64,000 nucleotides of DNA, from contig CAKNLK010000006.1 in the NCBI GenBank assembly GCA_930989535.1, forward strand, positions 1 through 64,000. The letters are read 5' to 3'. The notes beneath the pieces are model-generated. The model had not been told where the DNA came from, made no database searches, and saw nothing but the letters and a program-made list of their open reading frames with translations. This stretch comes from an uncultured Clostridia bacterium (GTDB lineage Bacteria; Bacillota; Clostridia; Christensenellales; Borkfalkiaceae). Below, piece after piece: positions 44,187-53,970 of the stretch. Each line of letters starts with the position of its first letter. Within the stretch, counting starts at the first letter, position 1. The translations under genes and the position numbers were made by a program.

Positions 44187-44714
44187 TTACCGCGCGCGCT
44201 TCGGCTCGGGATACTCTTCGCCGAAAGTATCTACGGTAACCGTTTCAATCACCTGCGGCTGCAGCGGCTTATCGCGCATATCGGTGTCGACCGTTGCAAT
44301 CGAGTCAACCGCTTCCATTCCCTCAATCACTTTGCCGAACGCGGCGTACTGCCCGTCCAAATGCGCCGCGTTTTGGTGCATGATAAAAAATTGCGAGCCG
44401 GCACTGTCCGGCATCATGGAACGAGCCATAGATAAAACGCCCCGCAGATGTTTAATATCGTTGGAGGCAAAGCCGTTGGACTGAAATTCGCCTTTAATCG
44501 TATACCCCGGGCCGCCCGTGCCGTTGCCCGCGGGATCGCCGCCCTGAATCATAAAACCTTCAATCACGCGGTGAAAGGTCAGCCCGTCGTAAAACTGATG
44601 GCGGACGAGCGAAATAAAATTATTCACCGTATTCGGCGCCTTCTCCGGATACAGCTCCGCCTTGATTACCTTACCGTCCTTCATCGTAAACGTAACGATT
44701 GGATTCTTCTTCAT
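44187..44714 (-). CDS. Peptidyl-prolyl cis-trans isomerase (cyclophilin type)
   Basis: A 175-residue cyclophilin. The family block FHRVIEGFMIQGGDP holds the catalytic arginine, and AGSQFFIM and GKVIEGMEAVD follow. It speeds proline isomerisation in protein folding. There is no signal peptide or membrane segment, so it is cytoplasmic. AAAGGAG lies before the ATG, and the dCMP deaminase gene ends 6 bases upstream, giving a two-gene unit closed by a strong terminator. The short basic tail EPKRAR is not a family feature. Confidence 0.93.
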   Translation of the reverse strand: MKKNPIVTFTMKDGKVIKAELYPEKAPNTVNNFISLVRHQFYDGLTFHRVIEGFMIQGGDPAGNGTGGPGYTIKGEFQSNGFASNDIKHLRGVLSMARSMMPDSAGSQFFIMHQNAAHLDGQYAAFGKVIEGMEAVDSIATVDTDMRDKPLQPQVIETVTVDTFGEEYPEPKRAR

Positions 44715-44720
44715 AAAAAT

Positions 44721-45182
44721 TTACTCCTTTTCCAGGTCTTCATATTTTTGAACGACGACATTCGCTTCGCGGAACAGCTGCATCGAAAATTCGTCGGGAT
44801 ACCCGTGCTTATATACGACGCGTGCGATGCCGGCATTAATAATCATCTTTGCACAGATTACGCACGGCTGGTGGGTGCAGTACAAGGTTGCTCCCTCGAT
44901 TTTAATACCGAGGCGCGCCGCCTGTATAATGGCGTTTTGCTCGGCGTGTACGGCGTAGCAGATTTCCTGCCGCGTTCCGCTGGGAATATCCAACTTGCGG
45001 CGCAGACATTCGCCCCTATCGACGCAGCTCATAATCCCCGCGGGAGCGCCGTTATACCCGGTCGTCATAACTCGCTTGCCCAATACGATTACCGCGCCGA
45101 CATGCCTGTTCTCCTGAAAACAGCTCGACCAGCCGGCAACCGTTTCCGTCAGCTCCATAAATCGTTTATCCCATTTATCCAT
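44721..45182 (-). CDS. Deoxycytidylate (dCMP) deaminase, ComEB-like
   Basis: A 153-residue zinc deaminase. Zinc-binding and catalytic motifs: HAE (79-81) in YAVHAEQNA, and PCVIC (C107, C110). The insert with cysteines at residues about 53-59 (SCVDRGEC) fits the dCMP deaminase group. It converts dCMP to dUMP for dTMP synthesis. The start at 45182 gives the standard MDKWDKRFM N terminus with CGGAGAG upstream; the frame extends to 45335 but that part is AT-rich and lies outside the family. Co-transcribed with the cyclophilin gene. Confidence 0.92.
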   Translation of the reverse strand: MDKWDKRFMELTETVAGWSSCFQENRHVGAVIVLGKRVMTTGYNGAPAGIMSCVDRGECLRRKLDIPSGTRQEICYAVHAEQNAIIQAARLGIKIEGATLYCTHQPCVICAKMIINAGIARVVYKHGYPDEFSMQLFREANVVVQKYEDLEKE

Positions 45183-45274
45183 TGATAGTCTCTCCGTGTT
45201 TCTTTTTTTTATTTTACCATATTTAACACTGAAATGCAAGCGCGAAAATTTTTTCGCACGGATATTTTTATGAA

Positions 45275-45301
45275 TTAGCACTCTCAAAATAAAAGTGCTA
45301 A
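45275..45301. promoter_or_regulatory. CIRCE element 1 (HrcA operator)
   Basis: TTAGCACTC, 9 bases, AAGTGCTAA: one mismatch from the consensus inverted repeat. Lies about 50 bases upstream of the groESL -35. Confidence 0.9.
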
Positions 45302-45328
45302 AAAATTCCTTTTTTGCGCTCAAAACGT

Positions 45329-45356
45329 TTGACATTTATATGGAAATGTTTATAAT
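45329..45356 (+). promoter_or_regulatory. groESL promoter
   Basis: A perfect TTGACA (45329-45334), a 16-base spacer and TATAAT (45351-45356), lying between two CIRCE operators. Confidence 0.85.
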
Positions 45357-45366
45357 ATATAGTAAA

Positions 45367-45393
45367 TTAGCACTCAGGCAAATAAAGTGCTAA
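45367..45393. promoter_or_regulatory. CIRCE element 2 (HrcA operator)
   Basis: TTAGCACTC, 9 bases, AAGTGCTAA, placed at the predicted transcription start. HrcA binding here would block initiation; heat relieves it in relatives. Confidence 0.93.
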
Positions 45394-45428
45394 CTTGAAT
45401 TTCGGAAATTTTTGTGGAGGCAGAACAT

Positions 45429-47374
<1,946 letters not shown>

Positions 47375-47458
47375 GCCGATAAATAGAAGCGCTCAACCCT
47401 ATAAGAGAAGGCAGTTGCTGACTTCTGCAGGTCGGTAAGAATTTTAATACAATTATTT

Positions 47459-47488
47459 AAGGCAGCCGCTTTAAGCGGCTGCCTTTTT
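47459..47488 (+). terminator. groESL terminator
   Basis: GGCAGCCGCT (47461-47470) pairs with AGCGGCTGCC (47474-47483), loop TTA, followed by TTTTT. The 85 bases between groEL and this hairpin show nothing else. Confidence 0.93.
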
Positions 47489-47496
47489 GTTTGGAT

Positions 47497-47530
47497 AAAA
47501 GGGCGGCGGAAAAATTTCCGTCGCCCTTTT
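47497..47530. terminator. Bidirectional terminator facing the BspA gene
   Basis: AAAAGGGCGGCGGAAA (47497-47512) pairs with TTTCCGTCGCCCTTTT (47515-47530), one mismatch. It serves the convergent surface-protein gene. Confidence 0.85.
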
Positions 47531-47571
47531 GCGCATTTATTTCTACTTCTCATTTGTAAAGCGCTTTTCGC

Positions 47572-50500
47572 TTAAATTATAATCTCACCCGTTATCTCGT
47601 GTATTTTATCTGCCTCTACTAAATATTGCTGCCAATAGGGATCGTCGACCGCTAAATAAGCCTCTAAACTCCCCTGCGGAACGTAAACGTCGAAATCCTT
47701 TGCATGATTCCATGTAGACCCGAATATATCGCTTCCGATCCCGGTCGGTACAGGGGACAAGAATATAACTTCCGTTAAATTGTCGCACCCGATACCGGAA
47801 TCGCCGAATGCTTGATCCCCGATCGACGTTACGCCCGTGCCGATAATTACTTTCGTGATCGTATCGCAGTCCATGAATGCTCTTTCCGCAATCGGCAAGT
47901 TCAAAAGCAAAACCTCATCCGTGCAGGTACCGATGCCGACGATATAGCCGCCAACAATTTCCAGCCCCTCACTCTGCTCAATGGTGCTTATATCGATCCA
48001 TTTGGCGTAGAGCGTCGTTTTTTCGGCATCGTAGTAAGGCGTGAGAATCATATCGCCGGAAAGCTCGGCATTGTCGAACCAACCGCCGAAAATATGTCCC
48101 TCTTTCGTAGGAGTCGGCAATTCCGTCAATGCGGTAGCCCTGATATCCGCAATTTCGCTTCCGCCGTTGGTCTCAAAATGGAAAATCTTAAAATCGCCCC
48201 ATTCCCACGGGGTAGGCACATCTTCCAGATAACGCCACCAATTTCCTTCTTCAGCGGGTTCATCGGCGGAGTAATAGTAAAGCTTGCCGCCTAAACAGGT
48301 ATAATTCTCAACATTTTGCAAATCTTCTTCGCTGCCGTTATAGTAGATATTACAACTATCGAACGGATACATCCCTACTCCGGTCAAACTCTTCGGAAGA
48401 ACGACAAATTCAAGGGAGGCACACATCCAGAACGATTGGTCTCCGATATAAGTAATTCCCTCCGATATAACGACGCTTTCCAACCACCAACTCTCAATAA
48501 AGGCAGACGAATCTATACTCGTTACATTGTAAGTTTCCTCCCGATAAACGATACTTTCGGGTATCACAACGGAAGTGTTTACGTCATCGGTCGGCCGAAC
48601 GACCGAAGCCTCCCCGTTCTTAATCGCATAGAGAATCCCGTCGACGTCCGTATAAATTCTGCCGTCCGACCCGACATCGCTCTCATTGCAATTCCAAATT
48701 ACGCGCCCTCCGAACCAACCATCGGACCAGCCGCTCGGTTTTTTCTCCGCCTCGCAATAAATTATTGAGGACGGCCTAAGCGGATTATTGCTTCCCAATA
48801 TGTCATCGCCGATCCTTACAACGCTGCCCGGAATGGTGAGTATGTTAATATTATTATTATCAAAAAATGCTCTGCTGCCGATACTCAACAAGCCGTCAGG
48901 AAGAGTCACGTCCGTTAAATCGGAACATCCGTTAAAGGCGTTGTCACCGATCTCCAACAATCCGCTCGGAAATACAATGCCGGACAAATTGCCGCAACCG
49001 TCAAATGCTCCATTGCCGATGCTTGTAATGCGGCTATTCTCGCCGAAATCGACGCTCTCCAAGGCGCCGCAGTTTCTAAACAATCCTTCGGAAAGTTGCG
49101 TCAATCCGCCCGGAAGCGCTATGCTCCTCAAATCGCAATTTTCAAAGGCATTGTTTTCGATGTTCGTTAAGCGGCTGCCCTCGGCGAAGGTAACGCTGCT
49201 GAGCGACAGGCAGTTTTGGAACACATAACTGCCGATGCTCGTTACGCTGACCGGAATTTCGATACTCGTCAAATGCCTGCAACCGCTGAAGGCCGCTTCC
49301 TCAATGCTCGTTACGCCGCCGGGAATGACGATATTGGTCAACGCAGTACAATTCATGAAAGCCATGCTTCGGATGACCATGATGCCGGCCGGGAGCTCGA
49401 CTTCTTCCAATGCGGTACAATTATAAAACATGCCCGCGGAAATACTCGTCAAACCATTCGGAAGAGCTATGCTTTCCAGCGCGCTGCAATCTCTGAACAC
49501 ATACTCCCCCATGCTCGCCAGGCGGCTGTTTTCGCCAAAATTCACGCTTGTCAGAATCGAACATCCGCTGAACGCGCTATTGCCGATGCTCGTAACGTTG
49601 CTCGGGATAGTTATATCCGCCAATTGACTGCAATCGCTGAAAGCGGAGTCCCCGATGCTCGTTACACCGCTCGGGATCGCCACGCTTGCCAGAGCCGAGC
49701 AGCCGCTGAACGCGCTATTGCCGATACTCGCCAGACGGCTGCCGTCAGCAAAGATGATATTGTTCATCGCCGTGCAACCGGCAAACGCACCTTCGCCGAT
49801 GCTCGTTACGCTGTTCGGGATTGTAACGCTTGTCAAAGAAGGGCATCCGGTGAACGCGCCACGGCGAATGGAACGGACTCCGCTTTCGATGGTAACATTC
49901 GCGATGCTGCTTCCATGGAACGCATATTGACCGACCGAAAAAACTTCACCCGGAATAACGAGGTTGCGCACGATATTGCCGTCCACATATAAATCATGTG
50001 CGAAATACAGCGGGTTCGCCTCGGGGGATACGAAGTTAATTTGGCTCCACATCGCAAGATCGTCCACGGAAACCTTACTCAATTTACTGCACGCGGCAAA
50101 GGCGCCCTCGCCAATACCCTCAATCGTGCCGGAAACGGCTACGCTGACGAGATCGGCGCACGCATAGAATGCACCACTATTCACGGCAACGACGCCGCTC
50201 TCGAAGGTCACGCTCGCAATGCTGCTGCCGCTGAACGCGTACTGCCCGACCAAATGCACATCGCCGGGGATCACGAGATCGCGCACAAGTTCGTCGCCGA
50301 CGTACAGGTCTTTGGTGATATAGAGCGGGTTCGCCTCGGGAGACTCGAAGTTGACGGCGCTCCACTTGACCAAATCGTTTACGGATACCTTTTTCAGATT
50401 GGGGCAATTTTCAAACACCCCGGCGGCGATACTCTCCGGCCCGCCCGCAAACGAGACGCTTTCCAAAGAGATACAGCCGTAAAAAGCCAACGAATCAATT

Positions 50501-52416
50501 CGAGTAACGCTTGCGGGGATATTGATGCCGCGCAGGGAAATACATCCGTTGAACGCGTTCTCGGCAATCACTTCCAGCCCTTCAGGAAGAGCGATCTCCG
50601 TGAGCGAAATACAACCGTAGAAAGCATCGTTGGAGATGTACCGCAAACTCGAAGGAAGCGTTACGTTATCCAACGAAATACAGCCGCTGAACGCCTGAGG
50701 CCCCATATCAATAAGCCCATCTTCCGCACGAAACGTGCGCAAAGAAATGCAGTTTCGGAAAGCACCCTCTCCAACGAAATCGCCCGTAAAGACGACCTCT
50801 GTGAGATTTGCAGGGAGAGCCACGTTATTGCCGTCTGCAAAATCCACGCCGAAATAGTAGCCGAGATTCTGCTCGGCGATAGGCGTCGTCAGCGAGGTTA
50901 GCGCGAGGCAATTCTTAAACGCGCCGCCCGCGATCGACGTAACGCAATCGGGGATGACCAACTCCGTTATGCCGACGCTCGCCGGCTGCACACCCAAGAT
51001 CGTACAACCGAACCCGCCGCCGAACTCGTCGTATGTGTATGCATAGATAAAATCCGCCATCTGCGGATCGTCCGCCACCGTAACGGTGCACGCTGCGGTT
51101 TTACCGTTCACCGTCCGCGCGGTGATCGTCGCCGCACCGGCGGAAAGCGCATAGAGTGTTCCGTCTTCCCGCACGGCGACCACTGAAGGCGCCGAACTCG
51201 ACCACTCGACCCACGCTTCAGTCGCGTTTTCGGGCTGAACGGTCGCCGTCAGCTGCGCCGTATCCCCCGCCGTCATTTCCATAGAATCTCGATCCAGGCT
51301 CACGCCCGTAACTTCGATATATTCATCTCCCGGCTCGACGACCGTTACCGTGCAAAGCGCAAATATGTTGTTTGTCGTAACAGCTACGATCACCGCGGTG
51401 CCGCGGGAAACCGCCTCGACGGTGCCGTCGTCGTGGACGATAGCCACGCCTTCGTTCGTGCTGTTCCAAGCGACCGTTTTATCGGTCACCTCCTCCGGAA
51501 GAACGGTTGCCGTCAGCTTCGCCGTCTCGCCGGGCTCCAACGTTATTTCTGCCTGGTCGAGCGAAATGCTTTCCGCCGCGATCGTCTCCTCGCGCACGGC
51601 CCCGCAATCGAGTACTTTGCCGTCCGTAAGCACAACGATCAAATGCCCGGCTTCGTTTATGTACATTTCCTGGATGCCTGCCCCCGGCTGACCGTCTTCA
51701 CCGTCCTCACCGTCGGCTCCGGGCTGGCCGGTCTCTCCATCCTGACCGTCCTGACCGTCCTGTCCGTCTTCGCCGCGCACATGCCCGCAATTGATCTCTT
51801 CGCCGCTCGTGAGCACAGCGATCAGATCCCCATCCTCGTTGACGTACATTTCTTTGATCCCGACGCCGTCCTGGCCGTCGGATCCGGGTTGGCCATCCTC
51901 TCCATCCGCACCGTCCTGGCCGCTTTCGCCGCGCACGTGCCCGCAATTGATCTCTTCGTCGTTTGACAGAACGACGATCAGATCCCCGTTTTCATTGACA
52001 TACATGTCTTTGACGCCGACGCCGTCTTGTCCGGCCGCACCGTCCTGCCCGTCTTGTCCGTCTTGACCGACAACGCGGCCGCAGTCGATCTCCGCATCGT
52101 TCGATAGAACGACGATCAGATTTCCGTCTTCGTTGACATACATGTCTTTGACGCCGACGCCGTCCTGCCCGTCTTCACCGTCCTGGCCGTCTCTGCCGGA
52201 AATCAAGGCGATAAAATCCTCCAAAGACCCCTCATACCCGAGCGCCTGCGCCTGCGCGTAGACCGTACCGAGCGTCCATTCCGTTTCGCCCTGCCCGGAG
52301 TCCTGTCCGCCGCCGGGCACCGTACCGCCACAGGCGGTAAAGAACGCCGCGCACGCCAAAAACAACGCCGCCACGAGCGCCAGCAATACCGCGCCAATCA
52401 CTTTCCGTTTTCCCAT
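47572..52416 (-). CDS. Giant BspA-type surface lipoprotein with collagen-like stalk
   Basis: A 1614-residue protein. It has a lipoprotein signal with C29 after FFTA; a segment with GYEGSLEDFIA (60-70) that often precedes collagen-like repeats; then four collagen-like Gly-X-Y runs (about 74-86, 117-133, 163-184, 215-246), each followed by a 30-residue beta unit with MYVNE and CG. Two BIG2 Ig-like domains follow (about 280-360 and 366-448), then more than 30 BspA/LRR_5 repeats (about 455-1290), a List-Bact type repeat (FETNGGSEI, GGWF) and more LRR_5 to the end. Probably lipid-anchored, for adhesion. Promoter and terminator are private. Confidence 0.88.
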   Translation of the reverse strand: MGKRKVIGAVLLALVAALFLACAAFFTACGGTVPGGGQDSGQGETEWTLGTVYAQAQALGYEGSLEDFIALISGRDGQDGEDGQDGVGVKDMYVNEDGNLIVVLSNDAEIDCGRVVGQDGQDGQDGAAGQDGVGVKDMYVNENGDLIVVLSNDEEINCGHVRGESGQDGADGEDGQPGSDGQDGVGIKEMYVNEDGDLIAVLTSGEEINCGHVRGEDGQDGQDGQDGETGQPGADGEDGEDGQPGAGIQEMYINEAGHLIVVLTDGKVLDCGAVREETIAAESISLDQAEITLEPGETAKLTATVLPEEVTDKTVAWNSTNEGVAIVHDDGTVEAVSRGTAVIVAVTTNNIFALCTVTVVEPGDEYIEVTGVSLDRDSMEMTAGDTAQLTATVQPENATEAWVEWSSSAPSVVAVREDGTLYALSAGAATITARTVNGKTAACTVTVADDPQMADFIYAYTYDEFGGGFGCTILGVQPASVGITELVIPDCVTSIAGGAFKNCLALTSLTTPIAEQNLGYYFGVDFADGNNVALPANLTEVVFTGDFVGEGAFRNCISLRTFRAEDGLIDMGPQAFSGCISLDNVTLPSSLRYISNDAFYGCISLTEIALPEGLEVIAENAFNGCISLRGINIPASVTRIDSLAFYGCISLESVSFAGGPESIAAGVFENCPNLKKVSVNDLVKWSAVNFESPEANPLYITKDLYVGDELVRDLVIPGDVHLVGQYAFSGSSIASVTFESGVVAVNSGAFYACADLVSVAVSGTIEGIGEGAFAACSKLSKVSVDDLAMWSQINFVSPEANPLYFAHDLYVDGNIVRNLVIPGEVFSVGQYAFHGSSIANVTIESGVRSIRRGAFTGCPSLTSVTIPNSVTSIGEGAFAGCTAMNNIIFADGSRLASIGNSAFSGCSALASVAIPSGVTSIGDSAFSDCSQLADITIPSNVTSIGNSAFSGCSILTSVNFGENSRLASMGEYVFRDCSALESIALPNGLTSISAGMFYNCTALEEVELPAGIMVIRSMAFMNCTALTNIVIPGGVTSIEEAAFSGCRHLTSIEIPVSVTSIGSYVFQNCLSLSSVTFAEGSRLTNIENNAFENCDLRSIALPGGLTQLSEGLFRNCGALESVDFGENSRITSIGNGAFDGCGNLSGIVFPSGLLEIGDNAFNGCSDLTDVTLPDGLLSIGSRAFFDNNNINILTIPGSVVRIGDDILGSNNPLRPSSIIYCEAEKKPSGWSDGWFGGRVIWNCNESDVGSDGRIYTDVDGILYAIKNGEASVVRPTDDVNTSVVIPESIVYREETYNVTSIDSSAFIESWWLESVVISEGITYIGDQSFWMCASLEFVVLPKSLTGVGMYPFDSCNIYYNGSEEDLQNVENYTCLGGKLYYYSADEPAEEGNWWRYLEDVPTPWEWGDFKIFHFETNGGSEIADIRATALTELPTPTKEGHIFGGWFDNAELSGDMILTPYYDAEKTTLYAKWIDISTIEQSEGLEIVGGYIVGIGTCTDEVLLLNLPIAERAFMDCDTITKVIIGTGVTSIGDQAFGDSGIGCDNLTEVIFLSPVPTGIGSDIFGSTWNHAKDFDVYVPQGSLEAYLAVDDPYWQQYLVEADKIHEITGEIII
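51589..52197 (-). repeat. Four tandem collagen-like plus MYVNE units inside the BspA gene
   Basis: Each unit encodes a Gly-X-Y run dominated by GQD, GED and GAD triplets and a 30-residue beta segment with V-K-D/E-MYVNE, LIVVLS and E-I-D/N-CG. Unit length varies because the triplet runs vary. DNA is highly repetitive here and prone to copy change. Confidence 0.85.
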
Positions 52417-52443
52417 GTTTTAACCTCCTTTTTTATCATCCCA

Positions 52444-52472
52444 ATTATACCATTTTCCGTCCCGAAAAGCAC
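52444..52472 (-). promoter_or_regulatory. BspA gene promoter
   Basis: On the minus strand, GTGCTT (52472-52467), a 17-base spacer and an extended -10 TGG-TATAAT (52449-52444). AAAGGAGG follows before the ATG. Confidence 0.65.
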
Positions 52473-52480
52473 AAAATTAG

Positions 52481-52498
52481 CTGACAGATGCGTGTCAG
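52481..52498. promoter_or_regulatory. Operator-like inverted repeat upstream of the BspA promoter
   Basis: CTGACA, 6 bases, TGTCAG. The dyad lies 8-26 bases upstream of the -35, a usual place for an activator site. Confidence 0.4.
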
Positions 52499-52512
52499 TT
52501 GTTGCGTTTCTT

Positions 52513-52728
52513 TCAAATTTTTTTGAGATAATATTTCCTCTTCGGCTCAGTCAAGTCCACCACGTACTCGGACTTATGCGAACAAAAAGGCAAACGCTTC
52601 CCGGAAATACTGATAAGACGTACGTTCGGATACCGCATGCACCGCACAAAAATCTTTGGGCAAAAAAGCTTCGCATTCAATGAATGTGTTGTATAATAAT
52701 ATGAATCTGCCGCCTTATAAGCAGCCAA
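52513..52728 (-). CDS. Doubtful small protein (71 residues)
   Basis: An open frame with codon use not unlike real genes here, ending in a basic tail (KRKYYLKKI) and holding four cysteines. It would start at a TTG without a good binding site. A consensus TGC-TATAAT lies about 55 bases upstream on the same strand (near 52780), so the stretch is probably transcribed. No family is recognised. It could equally be a non-coding RNA or a decayed gene. Confidence 0.3.
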   Translation of the reverse strand: MAAYKAADSYYYTTHSLNAKLFCPKIFVRCMRYPNVRLISISGKRLPFCSHKSEYVVDLTEPKRKYYLKKI

Positions 52729-52879
52729 CGCCGTCTTTTTCCGAAAACTCCCTACCCCCGTTGCAACGACCGTATTATAGCATATTTCTTCAGATTTTTG
52801 TTCAGCCGCGTTCGCGGATTCGCCAGCGATTTTGGCTGAATTTGCCGCATTTTTGGCTTAGCACTTCCTTGAATATGAG

Positions 52880-52915
52880 AAAAGGGAGTGCACATTGCCG
52901 CGCCGCTCCCTTTTT
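52880..52915. terminator. Hairpin with T-rich ends
   Basis: AAAAGGGAG (52880-52888) pairs with CTCCCTTTT (52906-52914). T-runs occur on both exits, so the direction is unclear. Confidence 0.5.
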
Positions 52916-53110
52916 CCCTTTATACACTCAATAATTCGTTACCGCCGAACTTGTTAAATAGTTTTCAATGAACCGTTGTCCTTATACGGATATCCGAACA
53001 TTATCGCTTTATCCGAACCGAGGCCTTTGCCGCTCACGCTTGCCGCCCAGTCACTCCTCATGTGTGACTCGCGTCAGCTCCTCCGTGACATTCCCTTTGC
53101 TTCCTTACAA

Positions 53111-53153
53111 GATAAAAGAGCGAGATTCTTGGAAATCTTCGCTCTTTATTATC
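53111..53153 (-). terminator. Likely terminator of the four-helix membrane protein gene
   Basis: Stem 53111-53123 with 53139-53153 (AAAGAGCGA/TCGCTCTTT core). It lies 48 bases after the minus-strand gene stop, with a short TTTT exit. Confidence 0.6.
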
Positions 53154-53200
53154 TCTATGAAAGTAAAATTCTTTGCCCCTTCTCTTTTATTTGATTTTGA

Positions 53201-53680
53201 TTATTCGGCGCTATCCTCTCTTCCCACGGAATGAACGAGCTTGCGCCCCGCCGCAACGGCAACAGCGAGAAATACCTCGACTGCGATGTGCACCAAAAGC
53301 GCAGGGAGAAACCCGACGCTCGGCGACGCTGCAAATAGCCAGACGGTGACCAAAGTATCCAAGGAAAACAGCACAAGCGCGACAATGCTCCACGCGTACC
53401 ATCTGCCCGCCAGCGCGACGGAGAGCGCAGTCGCTATTACATACAAAAAGGCGACGGCCGTGCACAGCACGCCGGCAACGCCGGAACCGCTGAATCCCAA
53501 TAAGGCGCCCATGCGCGGAATCATCATCCCGACGGCGATTTCCGTTCCGTAAGCCATATAGACGCGCACGATATCCGCCAGTGTCAAAAGGACAGCCGCG
53601 AGCACTGCCGCACGGCCGACCAAATAAAGAACCGTATTGCGGCGGACAGACGGCGTCGCATCCGTAATTTTACCGAGCAT
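53201..53680 (-). CDS. Four-helix membrane protein of unknown function
   Basis: A 159-residue protein with four predicted membrane helices (about 19-44, 48-72, 76-98, 108-145) separated by short loops, and a basic, partly acidic C-terminal tail. No signature motif is seen, and I do not recognise a family. Its promoter has TTGCTT (53746-53741), an 18-base spacer and TATAAT (53722-53717); an AAGAGG site lies 12 bases before the ATG. It is a one-gene unit next to tRNA-Leu. Confidence 0.7.
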   Translation of the reverse strand: MLGKITDATPSVRRNTVLYLVGRAAVLAAVLLTLADIVRVYMAYGTEIAVGMMIPRMGALLGFSGSGVAGVLCTAVAFLYVIATALSVALAGRWYAWSIVALVLFSLDTLVTVWLFAASPSVGFLPALLVHIAVEVFLAVAVAAGRKLVHSVGREDSAE

Positions 53681-53716
53681 ATTGTTTCAGCCTCTTATGC
53701 AAAAATTATTTTCTTA

Positions 53717-53746
53717 ATTATATACCATAATAGGGATAAAAAGCAA
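53717..53746 (-). promoter_or_regulatory. Promoter of the four-helix membrane protein gene
   Basis: On the minus strand, TTGCTT (53746-53741), an 18-base spacer and TATAAT (53722-53717). Confidence 0.6.
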
Positions 53747-53802
53747 TCGAATTGCGCGGCGCCGCAAGATTCGGAGCGCGGCAACAAATTCCGCTTTATA
53801 GG

Positions 53803-53837
53803 AAAAGCGGAGACTTTGTTTGAACAAAGCCTCCGCT
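53803..53837 (-). terminator. tRNA-Leu terminator
   Basis: On the minus strand, AGCGGAGG...: a stem of about 14 bp (53837-53823 with 53820-53806) ends in TTTTCC directly after the tRNA 3' end. Confidence 0.8.
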
Positions 53838-53841
53838 CCTT

Positions 53842-53926
53842 TGGTGTGAAGAATGGGACTTGAACCCACACGGATTTCTCCATACGCCCCTCAAACGTAC
53901 GCGTCTGCCAGTTCCGCCATCCTCAC
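53842..53926 (-). tRNA. tRNA-Leu (GAG anticodon)
   Basis: An 85-nt tRNA with encoded CCA. Acceptor GTGAGGA pairs with TCTTCAC; D-arm GCG/CGC with the GGCAGA loop; anticodon stem TACGT/GCGTA with loop TTGAGGG, reading GAG at 34-36; a long class II variable arm with a GGA/TCC stem; T-arm with loop TTCAAGT. Reads CUC/CUU leucine codons. Confidence 0.93.
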
Positions 53927-53937
53927 AAGCAAGAGTT

Positions 53938-53966
53938 ATTTTACATCATTTTGAGAAAAAAGTCAA
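53938..53966 (-). promoter_or_regulatory. tRNA-Leu promoter
   Basis: On the minus strand, TTGACT (53966-53961), a 17-base spacer and TAAAAT (53943-53938). The start falls at about 53931, 5 bases before the mature 5' end. Confidence 0.65.
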
Positions 53967-53970
53967 GCCA

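Larger units (their letters stand above)
52730..53200. other. Structured intergenic stretch with no clear gene
   Basis: About 470 bases hold a hairpin at 52880-52915, two adjacent small hairpins at 53049-53089 whose minus-strand loops carry GGAGGA and GAGGA, and a long hairpin at 53111-53153. Short frames on both strands lack ribosome-binding sites. It may be an intergenic repeat or a small RNA. Confidence 0.45.

Noticed and set aside
49216..50901. Long plus-strand frames opposite the BspA repeats
   Set aside because: Their repeats mirror the leucine-rich repeats of the minus-strand gene and have no ribosome-binding sites; they are antisense shadows.
51589..52197. CRISPR-like periodicity in the collagen repeat DNA
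   Set aside because: The repeats are coding, in frame, and have no unique spacers of constant length.
52656..53234. Plus-strand frames in the empty region (92 and 88 codons)
   Set aside because: They cross hairpins, lack ribosome-binding sites and have no recognisable domain.
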